A stretch of DNA of 64,000 nucleotides, taken from positions 310,001 through 374,000 of the forward strand of contig OZ345363.1 of assembly GCA_977006965.1 (NCBI GenBank), read 5' to 3'. Of the stretch, positions 21,628 to 33,045 are shown one piece after another. Numbering within the stretch: position 1 is the stretch's first letter; the number at the start of each line of letters is the position of its first letter. This DNA is from Phymatolithon calcareum. Its lineage: Eukaryota; Rhodophyta; Florideophyceae; Hapalidiales. Position numbers and translations under genes: made by a program. The notes under the pieces are model-generated. The model had not been told where the DNA came from. It worked only from the letters and a program-made list of their open reading frames with translations, and did no database searches.

Positions 21628-23976
21628 CTACCTCCAGAAAATGCCCTCTGAAAGATTAGCGTCTGATCCAGAACTACTTTTCATTTTTCTCCTCGGTGCA
21701 ACGCCCACTGGCATCGGAAAAATGGTTGACTTTGACAACTGTGTCGTGCTCCTGAGGGCGCGCGGGAGACCGGTGAGATCCTCGGTGTTTTCCATTGGTT
21801 TCATGCCTGGATGGATATACAGGTCCGGAAAGTGTTCGGGAATTCGGTCAATGAGCCCGGCCTTATCGTCGGCATCAAGCTGATCAATGAGAGATCCATT
21901 TCGCGCAATTTTGTAAAATCTCTTCAGACAATACACAGTGAACCCGATCGTGAGCAACAGCGTGAGAGCGCCGATCGTCGCGAGGGCGACAGAACGCTTG
22001 AAGGTAAAGATGCCGACAAGAACAAGTTGATGCATATACAGTGCAACGAGAACGGCATACCAAGAGCCGGGATACAGATGACCGCCCGATTCAAAAAATG
22101 CTCTATGCGAGTACATGATGGTGTGTTTGGTGCAGATGTATGCAATGGTGAAGTACACAACGGCGACAAGACAGATGAGCGGTGCAATGGTGCTGTAGAT
22201 AATGGATATGAGGGAAATCATCTGCGCCAATGCGTGCATTTTGAACAGTGGATACATGGCGAAAATGGAATCCGCACCACGCTTTTGTCGCGTTGTTCTC
22301 GCACGCCAGACCAGAATTGGTCGAATAAGCAATCGTCCAATATTGAGTAGACCCATAGCGCTACCGAGAAACGAATTGATAAGGACATACTTCATGAGGA
22401 AAGTTGCTTGTTGCGGCACGGTAGTGGAGAGCAAGAAGAAGATTTCGTTGGGATTCTTGATAAGTTTCTCAACCTCTTTCAGCACGGACCCTGTGAAAAC
22501 AACGAAGACAAAATTGGACATGACGTAAAAGAGAAAAAGGTAGCTTCTGACTTTCCCTTCAACGCTCCCCATGTGTGGTATGCGTTCATAACCGATGATA
22601 AAGCGAAACAGCATGGGAATCAGCTGCAGAATGGCGAAGAGCAGCAAGGGTGGCAGCACATTTTCCGCAAAATTTACAAATCGCACAGTACCAGGATCCG
22701 TTGACCTCACAATCGGTTGCAGGAACCTAAGTGCAGGGATCTTTGACTTTGACAGGACTTCCAAGTTGGCGAGACCCTGGAGAGCAGTAATTGGAAAGAA
22801 CCAGAATGCTGCAAACGCAAATAGAATGCCCATTGTGGTCAGAGTGCGCACAAGACTCGTATAGCTCGTAATTTCAAGTCGATTCCAGTTGACCGCACGC
22901 GGTTCTGCAGCCCTTTCCACAACCCATGCGTTACTAGCCTTCCAAAGCGGTGTGCAGCATGCCAGAGTGGCCGCCCTCTTTGTGTAGAAAACGACAATAG
23001 CGGCATGTGTGACGGGTGCCCATTCGTCCAAATCGTTGCGCATTTCCTCCAGATCCTGTTCCGCCGCCCGTTGATTCTGCAGCGCGTCGGAAACCCTATC
23101 GTCGTAAACATGATGGTCACGATCGGGATGTCTGGTAGTGGCATCGAGAAGGAGATATTGTGCATGTTCTCGAGCAGCCATTGCGCTGATAATTCTCTTT
23201 TTTCCATTCATCAAATTCTCAGCGTCGCGAACTTGATGCACGGCCGCTACTTCACCCGGGAAGCAACGGACAAAGAAACGACGAATAAGTTCCGGTGTCC
23301 GCGATTCCGGCGGGATGTCTAGCACGATAATCGCATAATTGGACGGGTTTCGCGAGCTGTTGGCACGGTAGGCAAGACGATACGATGCATGTACGGTGAG
23401 CTCGCGGAGAACAAAAATGAAAACAACGGCGAGAACAACAATCTCCGACACGAGAGTGCCCCACAAACGGGGGTCGTGAGCGGGGACATTGGAGAGCGAA
23501 AATATCTCAATGCCCGTCACGTTGACAGCTGTGGTGTTGACAGCGGTACGGATGTCGGTAGAGTTGGTTGCGGTGGAGTTGGCAAGCGCGGTCGACTTCG
23601 GGGCGCGGGCGGCAGTGCCGTAGAGAGGGAAGAGAACGAGCAGGGAATAGATGGATAGAATTGAGAAAAACAGGGCCTGCATGCGCAGAAAGCGGACGAA
23701 GAGTGCTGCATCGAGTCCGTGGGTTTTCGTGAAATCAGACTCTGGATACATGATGACAGGCTTGACCCATGCAAATGGATACCACTTCGGACGCGGTGGG
23801 GCATACATGGGAGTGCCATCGTAGTCATTCAATTCCGGGAGTTTGGAGCCAAGTTCACGGTAGTAATAATTCTTCGGGAAGAAGAAGCGCATGACATCGA
23901 AGAGAAGCGCAACGAAGAGAAGAATGCCAGCTCCTACGCCGAGATTTGTCAGAAATCCCAGACTGGCCTTGTCCAT
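21628..23976 (-). CDS. CSC1/TMEM63-like membrane channel
   Basis: A 782-residue protein of the CSC1/OSCA/TMEM63 (DUF221) family, which forms calcium-permeable, osmotically or mechanically gated cation channels. The family layout is complete. A first membrane segment lies at about 13-34. The THGLDAALFVRFLRM signature follows at 86-99, then a second helix at about 101-119 and a third near 170-195 (VSEIVVLAVVFIFVL). Next comes a long cytosolic domain with an NYAIIVLDIPPESRTPELI block, and then a C-terminal block of helices with GILFAFAAFWFFP and FVFVVFTGSVLKEVEKL. Length is normal for the shorter, fungal and protist-like members. ATG at 23976; no intron. It probably sits in the plasma membrane or an endomembrane. 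Confidence 0.95.
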   Translation of the reverse strand: MDKASLGFLTNLGVGAGILLFVALLFDVMRFFFPKNYYYRELGSKLPELNDYDGTPMYAPPRPKWYPFAWVKPVIMYPESDFTKTHGLDAALFVRFLRMQALFFSILSIYSLLVLFPLYGTAARAPKSTALANSTATNSTDIRTAVNTTAVNVTGIEIFSLSNVPAHDPRLWGTLVSEIVVLAVVFIFVLRELTVHASYRLAYRANSSRNPSNYAIIVLDIPPESRTPELIRRFFVRCFPGEVAAVHQVRDAENLMNGKKRIISAMAAREHAQYLLLDATTRHPDRDHHVYDDRVSDALQNQRAAEQDLEEMRNDLDEWAPVTHAAIVVFYTKRAATLACCTPLWKASNAWVVERAAEPRAVNWNRLEITSYTSLVRTLTTMGILFAFAAFWFFPITALQGLANLEVLSKSKIPALRFLQPIVRSTDPGTVRFVNFAENVLPPLLLFAILQLIPMLFRFIIGYERIPHMGSVEGKVRSYLFLFYVMSNFVFVVFTGSVLKEVEKLIKNPNEIFFLLSTTVPQQATFLMKYVLINSFLGSAMGLLNIGRLLIRPILVWRARTTRQKRGADSIFAMYPLFKMHALAQMISLISIIYSTIAPLICLVAVVYFTIAYICTKHTIMYSHRAFFESGGHLYPGSWYAVLVALYMHQLVLVGIFTFKRSVALATIGALTLLLTIGFTVYCLKRFYKIARNGSLIDQLDADDKAGLIDRIPEHFPDLYIHPGMKPMENTEDLTGLPRALRSTTQLSKSTIFPMPVGVAPRRKMKSSSGSDANLSEGIFWR

Positions 23977-24671
23977 GATGGTGCGGTGATCCGGACATAG
24001 GCGAAGCGCGACGCGCCGTTTCGGAGACGCGGTGGCCGCTTTTAAGGGAACCGCAGCTTTGGGAGGGCAGAGGTTTTACACAGTGACACTGTCTGCTGCA
24101 CCTCAGTAAAAAATTTTAGTGACAGGTGTCGGTGGTGTTGAAATTTGAATATTTTCATCCAGAATGGCATACACGTATGATATTTGCCGGGGGATTTGTT
24201 CTCCGAATGCTTGCATATCAATAGCGCTACAGTATTGATTAGCAGTGTGTGAAAGGGTTAGCCGGTTTCCCCCGTTTTTATTTTTATTTTATTTTTTGAT
24301 ACTAAAATAGAAAGCAGTAACGGGGCAATGCGCAGCCGTTTTTGTACTGAAGCAACTTTTCATGGTTGCCAGATTTGTGCTCACATGAGTCGTGTCAAAT
24401 CTCCGGTTTATTTTTATCATCGATGACGGTGTTGACACGAAGAAGAAGTCAGAAGCATATCATACAGTAGGCAGCCACTGAAGGGCAGCATGGGGAATCT
24501 ATGATAATGGCTCCGACTGTAAAGTTGTTGAACTGGGAAGAGAAGAGCTGTACTGAGGGCTCTACAATAAGTAAACCTTTACTGTACTCAATAAACAATT
24601 CTCCAGTCGGCTTCGCTGACCACCGAGCGCCGGTTGCAGTGTCCACCCCATGCAGAAAATGTACTGCATTC
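23977..24671. other. intergenic: channel promoter side and BTB 3' side
   Basis: This is the 5' flank of the channel gene and the 3' flank of the BTB gene. It holds an A/T-rich TTTTATTTTTATTTTATTTTTT run near 24278..24299. A 95-codon minus-strand frame at 24449..24736 overlaps the end of the BTB gene and has no motif, so I do not call it. Confidence 0.4.
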
Positions 24672-26084
24672 TCAAGAAAAGTAAATGTTAGCTCCCACAA
24701 GCAAAGAATCGCTCTCAACGTCGATGAAGCCTGCACTAGGGTCTAGCATTTGTCCGAGTGGCAAAAATCTGTGGAATCCCCAGTGATCGCTCTGCTCCGT
24801 AAATCTATGCTGTGACGAGAATGAAATTGTCGCCGCACTGTCTTTTCGGTTGCTCAGAAAGATGTCGAACCGAGCGCTCAAATCCAATTTGTCGCTCTTG
24901 AATGCGCTACGAGCCTGAACGTACATCGACAAGTATTGCCCCTTTGCCTTGTTGTATCCCCGAGGATACATCTTAAGACGCCAAATGTTCTTCCCAGATT
25001 CATCTGTCGCCCACGGTGTCCGAACAACCTCTTCATCATCGGCAGACGATGTAATGGTCATCCCTCGTTGCTGAAATGCAAATGTGAACACACTCGCACA
25101 CCGCTTTCGCGCCTTGAGATGCCATCCAGCCGCTAACAAATTGTCGCCCACAACGTCCTGAGTCGTGTACAACAGCCGTTCCAACGTCTCATTCCTAAAA
25201 CGCCCACAACTCTGCGTCATTGCATGTCTTCCCACGGCCTTCAATTGCGCCTCATTCAACTTGCACAGATCCACATGTCGTACCAATCGTTCAATATGCT
25301 CACTGCGTCCACCATCCTTACATTCTCCAGCGCCAATCCAACGCGCAATAGCCTCAAACACCTGCATTTCCGACCGCACCACAAGTTCACTGCTCTGCAC
25401 CAATTCCTCCACCAACTCCAGCGGGCATTGTGCAAACGCCGGAGACAAACTCACCTCCTCAAACCTATCCTCCATACTTGCTTTCGCCTCCTTCTTAAGT
25501 TCCTCCAAATCATAGTGTTCCGCATGTCCCAACAACTCAAAGCAATTCACAACCTTAAGCCTCGACACAAGAAACTTCTCCACAAAACTTTCCAAAGTCT
25601 CCAACTGATACATACGAGCGCTACTCAAAAGTAGCAACGCACTCTCCTCATCCTCAATATCCACCTGAGCGGTATAAATATACTGCAACGCCATACGCCA
25701 CGATCGATGATCAAGACTTGCCAACACAATTTCCTTCGCCTCCCTTTCGCGCATACAATTCGTAAACATAGCCTTGAACACCCGACTGGCCGCCGCGAGC
25801 ACCGCCCGATGTGCCGGAAACTTGCATCCCTCCACCACAATCACCACATCACACAACCCCGACAATTGCGGGTCATCCAACATCGTCCCAAGTATCGCTC
25901 GTAAATCGGCAGGATAATCCAAATGTCCCCCAACCGCACAAGACCTAACACCAGCAACTGCACCGTCTCCACCGCCGCCGGCCCCGCCACCACTACCCCC
26001 TTCTCCGACCTCGCGTCTCCGTTTCGCGACGCCCGCCGTGGACGCGCACCGTCCACAGGAATTTCGATCGCGCCGCTGCGCCAT
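24672..26084 (-). CDS. BTB-BACK protein with C-terminal MATH-like domain
   Basis: BTB proteins of this sort usually bring substrates to cullin-3 ubiquitin ligases. After a Gly-rich N-terminus, the BTB domain is plain (CDVVIVVEGCKFPAHRAVL, then SRVFKAMFTN and ALQYIYTAQVDI blocks). A BACK domain follows (CFELLGHAEHYDLEELKKEA to VFEAIARWIG). The C-terminal ~130 residues look like a MATH/TRAF fold, with a WRLKMYPRGYN block and an HWGFHRFLPLGQMLDPSAG block. I chose the Met at 26084, giving about 470 residues, because the 138 extra codons upstream (frame open to 26498) are Arg/His/Ser-rich and carry no domain; the longer form remains possible. MATH after BTB-BACK is the reverse of the usual MATH-BTB order. 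Confidence 0.85.
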   Translation of the reverse strand: MAQRRDRNSCGRCASTAGVAKRRREVGEGGSGGGAGGGGDGAVAGVRSCAVGGHLDYPADLRAILGTMLDDPQLSGLCDVVIVVEGCKFPAHRAVLAAASRVFKAMFTNCMREREAKEIVLASLDHRSWRMALQYIYTAQVDIEDEESALLLLSSARMYQLETLESFVEKFLVSRLKVVNCFELLGHAEHYDLEELKKEAKASMEDRFEEVSLSPAFAQCPLELVEELVQSSELVVRSEMQVFEAIARWIGAGECKDGGRSEHIERLVRHVDLCKLNEAQLKAVGRHAMTQSCGRFRNETLERLLYTTQDVVGDNLLAAGWHLKARKRCASVFTFAFQQRGMTITSSADDEEVVRTPWATDESGKNIWRLKMYPRGYNKAKGQYLSMYVQARSAFKSDKLDLSARFDIFLSNRKDSAATISFSSQHRFTEQSDHWGFHRFLPLGQMLDPSAGFIDVESDSLLVGANIYFS

Positions 26085-26512
26085 ATCGTGTGTGTGTGTG
26101 CACCACACGTTCTTGGAGCGCCCCAAAATACCCGTGTCGCGGCAGTGGCGCGCAACGCGCAAACAGTCCTCACTTGCGTGTGCAGCCCTTCGCACGCCGC
26201 CGACTCCTCTTGTGCAGCTATTCGGCGCGTGGCGCCGCGAAACGACCGGCTGTTGCGTGGACGTGACGAGAAGCAGCACGCGCAATTGCCGCGCGCCCGA
26301 GGAGTGGCGGCGTCGCTCGGAAGGAGAAGGAATGATTGTGCAAAAATTTTCACTTCTCGGGCGATTTCTTGTCATGTGCACATTGCTCCAATTTTTACAA
26401 TCGCTCTTGCGTGGCAGGCCCACTGCGCCGCTCGTGATACGCAGACAGATGCCGCCGTTTTGGGAGATGGCGCGCCCGATGGCGGCATACGACCGCATAA
26501 GGCACCCGGCAG

Positions 26513-26536
26513 GTCAGTCAGTCAGTCAGTCAGTCA
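26513..26536. repeat. (GTCA)6 microsatellite
   Basis: Six perfect GTCA units, just upstream of the longest possible BTB reading frame. Confidence 0.95.
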
Positions 26537-26539
26537 AAC

Positions 26540-28280
26540 GGACGAAATTTTTTCACGACCGACACTACCGGAATTGCCCGACAGTCAATGTACGTCAGAC
26601 GCATTTCGCGGAATTTACCACTTGCGCCGCATTGCGCAACGGCGTTGGAGCACAGTCATTGTGCCGGGCGTGGAGCGCGGATTGCCCGAGCTCATGGGCT
26701 ATCTCGCCGCCGCTCGCGGTGTCAGCTGTGGCGTACAGATGGAGCGATATGATTCTGAATCCTTCCAGTTTTTTCGAATGGCGGCCGTCACGGTGCATCA
26801 AGAACCGTTCATTGCGTCCTGCAAGTCCCGCCAACTCTATTTTTTTCGGGGTCGTCTCCGACAACGAAGATCAAAAGTTCTGGAAATGTCTATGGTCTGG
26901 CTGAGGTGAATGCTTAGGGACAGCACGTTGACGGGCTTTTTAAAGCACGCAAATCTAAAATACATCGCGGTTCTAAAATTCGCGTTCGTCAGTATTGCCC
27001 TGTTGTTCCTTTTCCGTTCTCCCTGTTAGCGCAAAAAACGAGCAAAAACGAGAATGAGAATAAACTGCATAAACGGATGCCGGGGACTTTTACTTCCATG
27101 CAATGAGAAAGGCAGAAAATATTTCACGCGAGTCTGTTTCCATTCCCTATATCTAATGCCATGCCGTTACGTAGTTTTTCAAAACTGCTATCGAAAGCTT
27201 TCCCTTCGCAATGGAGAGTTGATAACCATTTAGTCTCTACCACTGGGGCGTCTATCGCACACTTCTATGCCTACGCGGTCTGACGAGAGACAAACTGCAT
27301 AAACCAAAACTCACTGTCTTCCAACTAATCCAAGACCCCACTCCTTCCATGTTCCTAGTGAACGGCCCGCAGAGGTCTTCTGTAGGTTTCCTCGCAGAGT
27401 AGACTAAAGCCACTGGCGATTGCAGAAGCTGAATTAGATGGCATGTACATCAACAGCGAAAGGCGCATCGTCGCTCAGAGCCAACCCGCCATGAATGGGG
27501 AACGTATAAGGACGAGTCTGCGCCCGTTAGACGGCATTCCTGGGCTGAACGCTCCGTTTAAATCCCTGAACACTCAAGCTTGGATATGGAAACTCATTTC
27601 TCGCAGAAGCAGCGATCGGCTGCGAATTACGAATTAAGGCAATCTAGTCTGCGCAACGGACGACTTGTAATACATTGATTTGCCACTGTTTATTGCCCTC
27701 TAAAGGCTACAAAGTTCCTCCGCCTGTAAGCAAGCGTTAAAAGAGAAATGCCCAGACACGCTAGAGGCGGCAGACATACTTATGCATGCCAGGTATTGTT
27801 TGGTAAGCCACTATGACCTAGATAGAAACGTCGGACGATCTTCTCCGAGAAGCATGTGCACACCACACGTTTCGATGACGACCCAGCACAAGGTTCGTCT
27901 GTAGACACGCAATGTTGCAGGGGTGTAATGAACGACATTATCACCATCGACCTAGGAGCTCTATAACGACTCCTTGCGATCTATCCACCGACACTGTCAA
28001 CACAGTATGGTAAACGACTCTTCCAAGAGGAACCAGCGGATTTATCGCAGACATCAACTAACACTCAACGTACTATTAGTCTAGCGTCGGTTAGTGCCCC
28101 CCCTTTTTGCAGGGTGTGCAATTGCTTGCCCCGCCCTATTTAAGCGGCGATCCTGATCGCATCTTAGACTGAGGCATTGCATCACAGAGAGATCACCCCT
28201 TTTCCAAGATAAACCCAACCCTTATCTATTCACTCCCAGTGATTACACGTCGAAGAATAAAAGAATCGTCACCGCAAGAA
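26540..28280. other. no gene seen
   Basis: About 1.7 kb upstream of the BTB gene without convincing coding sequence on either strand. A TATTTAAG sequence at about 28138 followed by an AATAAA near 28256 could be a promoter/poly-A pair of a solo LTR, but no second copy supports this. Confidence 0.35.
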
Positions 28281-28361
28281 AGGAAGTGCAAGAGTTTGCG
28301 CGGATTCGACAGATGCCGTATCTCCATATCTGTCGAATCCACACACACTCTTGCAATTCCT
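28281..28361. repeat. hairpin inverted repeat, ~34-bp arms
   Basis: Arms 28281..28314 and 28328..28361 are inverted copies with a few mismatches (both contain GATTCGACAGAT or its complement) around a 13-base loop. Confidence 0.85.
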
Positions 28362-29718
28362 TATTTGCAGCGCCGGCTCTTTTCTTCTCCGACGAGCCCA
28401 TGTACATGGTCGCCATCGCCGTTGCTGGCAGGCCGTGGATCGGCAACGGTAACGACGACCGGTGCATCCATCCTAGGTAGCGCCAATGATACCTTGGTCT
28501 CTTGGCGGTACGTTCGGTCGTAGAGTGGTCGACTGTGCCGACGGTAGCTGAAGTATTCTGGTGGAATCAATGGAGAGGGTACAAAAACTCAACCAACGAG
28601 ACATCGATCATGGATGGTAAGGATTCTCGTGGTTAAAAGCATTGCACTCCATCCCAATTTTCTGCTTATTTTAGAAAAAGACTGTGAGACGTTTGCCTCT
28701 CATGACTGTACCGGGCGAGAACACTGCTGCGAACACGTTTCGGAGCTGTACTGTACCATGAAGAGTTTCGAGACGAGGACACTCCGGGTGGCTGCAAGCT
28801 TATCATCTGTATTGAAAGGTCAGTCCACAAGCCATCTATCGCGAATAATAATGTAGAGAACCCGGCGGCGTTCCTCATGACGGCTCTATCTTAATGGTCG
28901 GTATAGCATGGATATCACCAACCACTCGCCAGTGTTGCGGTGCTGAATTGCCTCTTCGGCACGCAATGGTCGAGATTAAGTATTGGTGTTTATTAGTTCG
29001 TGTTTTTGTTACTTTCATCTTGACCTTAGTTAAGTTTGCGGTTTGGGTGTCTCTATCTTAAAGAATGCTATTATCGCCACGGATTCTAAAATGCCTCTTG
29101 TTGCGGGATACGGTGATCCTGTGGGACACGGATGGATGAAAATGGGATAAATCTACGGGATTCGACTGGTTAGTTCTACAGACCGCCACACGCTTGGCAA
29201 GTGAGTAGTTGCAGTTTAGCCTGCGCATGCTATCTGAATAGACCACAGGGGTGTGCTGCTAACCCTTCTATGTCGAGGTGCGTGTGATTACATATGCCCT
29301 AGAATAGCTTCCGCTTTGAAGCGGAGATCGCGCAGCGACTCAGTCGTGCTGCAGAACCAGTGACGCGTTCCAAAAACATTTGCCCATTCTTTCGACTGTC
29401 CGGCACAACTATTGATATGAGGCGAGTACCAAACATCGCATATGTACCTTTACAAGCAGTCTCTTGTTATTTCTTAGTCCAACCTGTTCCAACCTGATTG
29501 GCACTTCACTTTCAATGCACCCTCTCATTGTGCGAAGCGCCTGTTGTCCCGCAGAACTAACCGTTCTGGTCTCATAGATTTAAAAATTTACACGCATTTG
29601 TACCGCGGATGATCACTGCACTTCGCAACACGAGACAATCTAGAATCCGATGCGGGAGCCTGTGTGACGACGAGTCGATGGTGACAACGAAGCGCGGCTG
29701 TTTTTCAGCCTTCGAGGT
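28362..29718. other. no gene seen
   Basis: No supportable gene. Small frames (for example 28614..28856 plus) have no motif or start context that sets them apart. Confidence 0.4.
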
Positions 29719-29765
29719 CATCACCGAGACCCGACAAGCATCATGCTTGCGGGGTCTCGGTGATG
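29719..29765. repeat. hairpin inverted repeat, 22-bp arms
   Basis: Arms 29719..29740 and 29744..29765 pair at 20 of 22 positions with a 3-base loop. Confidence 0.85.
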
Positions 29766-30649
29766 CTCTTATGGCGTGACGCCGGTTAACCGTCCTACCC
29801 CGAAGTCGACAGATGGGCGCAATTTGGCATCGTTTTTTGCTTTAAAGTTCACATGCAGTTTTCTAATTTTTCAGTTTCTGCCAGAATGGATTTCGCTCTA
29901 AGTGTTGGCATTCCAAAACCGAAACGCATCCCCACGAAAAAAATCGCAGTTTTGAACGTGGGAAACTTAGACGCTTCTAATGAACTCGAAAATGTGGAAA
30001 CGCCAAATACGGAAGGCGCATTTTTCTGCCTATCCATCATGGGGAAGGGCGTACTGGAGCCTGAACGCATGCTCCAAGAAACAGTCTTTGCCCGATGTTC
30101 AAAAAGCACTCCTTGGAGTGATGATGAACCCTTTATTTGAATGCACGCCATTGTCAACATTGAGACATGCTCTCTTCTTCGGCCAGAAACGGCGGTCGAC
30201 TGTCGCGCCTCTAAGTGCTTGTTCATTTGTCGTTCTTGAACACTATCTCACTGATTTGAACTAAAATAACGAGAAAAACGTAACCTCACTGTAAGAAAAA
30301 ACTGTCTAATTCGCGGTAGGACGGTTATCTTGCTTGAAAATCTTAGCTGTTGGATTCCTGGAGGTGCAACCGTTGCCATTTTAGTATCGACCGATTCCTG
30401 AATCGCAGTAGGGGTTGGTCTCAATTGCGTTACATTCCCGAGCGGCACGGCAGTTGGGTGCTACGTGTTAAGGCCGCCGGCATTCTTTTATGAGTGGGAG
30501 GTCTCGGCCGTTTCCTAATCCAACATTCGTCGCAGTTTCAATCCCCTCAAGTGAAGAATTTGAGTGTCCATTTGGCATACCTGATCTCCATGTCCGCTGT
30601 TTTTGATCTTTAACTTAACCGAGCACCCCGTTGAAGAAAACAGTATTGG
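29766..30649. other. no gene seen
   Basis: Overlapping short frames on both strands at 29849..30264, none with a recognisable motif. Confidence 0.35.
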
Positions 30650-30850
30650 GTGCCTACTGCGGGATTATAGTTGTGATCGAACTAGTTGCGTTACAACGCA
30701 CTCTAGCCTTGTCGAAGATGAGCGCTGAAAATTAGTTTGAATGCAAGAGACTCACAGGAGCGCTTGTTGGCAGAGAAATAAGAATCAAAATCTACCCGGT
30801 TCCAGAAAGGCGAGGCTTTGGGAGTTTTGAAATAAAATCATCATATATCC
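30650..30850 (+). mobile_element. LINE-B 3' fragment, old
   Basis: Reads in pieces as the LINE-B C-terminus (VVIELVALQRTL, then ECKRLTGALVGREIRIKI after one stop). It is followed by the family's 3' UTR with GAGGCTTTGGGAG and ends in ATCATATATCC. More diverged than the other copies. Confidence 0.7.
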
Positions 30851-31149
30851 ATTTTTATCTTTCGAACGTTTGTGCGTATCCTCCCTTCTCCTTTTGGCGT
30901 TATGCTTCGTAGTCGACAAAGAAGTTTCCACATATTCTGGGTGGGTGATAACTATCTACTGACTGATTGAACAGTAATCGTTGATATGGAAAAGTTAGTG
31001 GAAAACTACCCCAGCTAAATTGTTTGTCCTAGGGAACGACAAAGTGATCGAAAATTCGTAACCGTAAATATAAGGAAGGTCAATCCTGGGCAAGACCAGA
31101 ACTAAACAAAGTTACAACACTGCAATTTTGCATTTTTGAAGATAGCCTG

Positions 31150-32164
31150 CTGGACTGCAAAGTCTTTTAGGCATTGCGTCAAAATGGGGAAAAGACCGGC
31201 AAATGACTTGGAACACGAACGCCGGAAAAAGTGAGGTTCTGTTGTCAGCGGACACGAGACCAGTTAACTTCAAGCTGTCAGGCAAAACACTAACGAAAGG
31301 CAAAGAAGTGTCATACCTTGGAATCTCACTGAGCAGTCAGGGGGTAACCGAGACAAGAATGCTCGAGCGCATCCGGAACGCCAAGATCGCTGTGTATCAG
31401 TTAACACCCCTTGGTGTCTCCAGGCGCGGTATTAACGCGCTTAAAGCTATCAAGGTATACAAGGCACTGATACAGCCAAGATGGGAGTATGCCATGCATC
31501 TAACACCTTGGACGCCGAGAATCCAGACAGCTATTGAAGAGGTAGAGAGGACCTTTTTCTCTCAAGTCCTTGGACCAATTGCGAAAAACGGTCTGCAAGA
31601 CTTCGTCTTCTCTTTCGCATCCAAGCAGCTGAAGACAGGAGAATGGTTTTAGCGCTCAAAATGCTCGTGAGAGCCAAGACAAAAAAAGAGAGCCTACTGG
31701 CCGTCCCAAAGGATTGCAGAGACGTGGATGAATTGCAATGGGTGTGTCGGGACATGGCAGCAATGCTAAGGCATGAGCAGTTCGAGAAGGCCTTGGAGTA
31801 TCTTAAGCAAGGAATGTCGGCAGGATCCCTGAAAGCATCACTCTTCAATGATGAAGGGGAGTCTTTGGAATCAAGCAGAAAGAGGAAGATACCGTACGAT
31901 ATAGTCGGAGCAATTCCAGTGATTTTAAGGCTTCCGAAAGTACGTCATCGTCAATTGGCGGTGAAGTGGGCGTTTGGGAGATTTCCCCCACTGAGCACGA
32001 CACTACTAGAAGACAAATTTGGCGAAATCATATCAAGGCTATTGCACACGGTTGAAACGTCTTTGGCGAGATACCAGCTGACCGGAGAAGAGACCAAGAA
32101 GACCGAAGAAGCACTGGACCAGCTACTCTTCTTTACCAGTGCCTTTTACGAGGACATGGAATAG
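31150..32164 (+). mobile_element. LINE-A 3' half: RT end and C-terminal domain
   Basis: Frame 31203..31652 begins in the RT palm/thumb (MTWNTNAGKSEVL, then EVSYLGISLSSQGVTE) and runs into PRWEYAMHLTPW. A frameshift near 31640 moves the rest to 31643..32164, which continues with RKRKIPYDIVGAIPVILRLP and ends at a normal stop. The last part matches 38934..39265. The 5' end is truncated near 31150, upstream of the catalytic FADD box, so this is a dead copy. Confidence 0.8.
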
Positions 32165-33045
32165 AAAAACAAAGGATAAGAATTGCGAGCTCGAATCGCC
32201 GCTGAGCGCATAGAGGACTCTAAGCTTTTCCCACATCCGTCCGATGTGGGTTTTTGCAGCTAGGGCCACGATATACAAGATTGCGGAAGAAGCATATATG
32301 AATGTTATACTATGCTACAAGGCTGTAGCAACCGAAACGCATCTCCCTTACAGTCTAAAGAGTGTTACTGAGAGCGTTTAATAAATACTACTAAAAAATT
32401 TTTTTTGAAGATAGGATGATTGGTCAAACTTCACATCGAGCTTGCGCTCGTCACATTCTCGAGGCACCTGACGCATGAAACAGGGGGCATTTGTCATCGA
32501 GTTCAATGGGCACGCCGCACCCCGGACACAGCATCACGTACCGACTGCATATTCATTGTACAGCCGAGACTTCGTATTGTAATGCTTCCGCAAGTCACCC
32601 TGTCTAGGTTAGCAGTTTTTTTGGGCTACGTTTTCAGCATTTTATCCTATGCTTTGCCATGTATTTACCACTTTACTGAAGACCTAGAGAGTCCAGGGTT
32701 GGCTTCACATCCTGCAGTGAAACACGGGGTCCAATAGGATTATGAATCCAAGCCAGTTCCAGTGCTGATCTCTGCCGCGCTGTACAACGTCACATGAGGG
32801 CTCTCGAGCCTGTTCGGCAGTGAGTGTTCCAGTTTGCTTTGATACCATCTTGGACACTGTTGTTTTGAGCACGGTGAATTAGAAAGAAGCAACCAAAGGC
32901 ATTTCGACCGCCTCTAGTCTCTCCGACTCTACCGACGCGGGCGCCTCACCCTCACAGCAGCAGTGGAGATTCTGTGCCCAGTGCGAATGCTTACATTTCA
33001 CATCGGGAAAACCTAATCCAAGGTTCCTCAAGTGCATAAGTAAAG
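32165..33045. other. LINE-A 3' flank and unassigned DNA
   Basis: Begins with the LINE-A 3' UTR, including a stem-loop at 32230..32250. No gene can be supported in the rest. Confidence 0.4.

Noticed and set aside
25923-26909. 328-codon plus-strand frame
   Set aside because: It lies antisense to the 5' part of the BTB gene and has no domain; its length comes from the codon bias of the opposite strand.
28130-28260. possible solo LTR (TATTTAAG ... AATAAA)
   Set aside because: No second copy, no TG...CA ends with a flanking duplication found.
28614-28856. 80-codon plus-strand frame in gene-free DNA
   Set aside because: No motif, no compositional difference from its surroundings, no repeat copy.
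32230-32255. GC stem-loop followed by T5, like a bacterial terminator
   Set aside because: The window is eukaryotic and the structure lies in a LINE-A 3' UTR; not a Rho-independent terminator.
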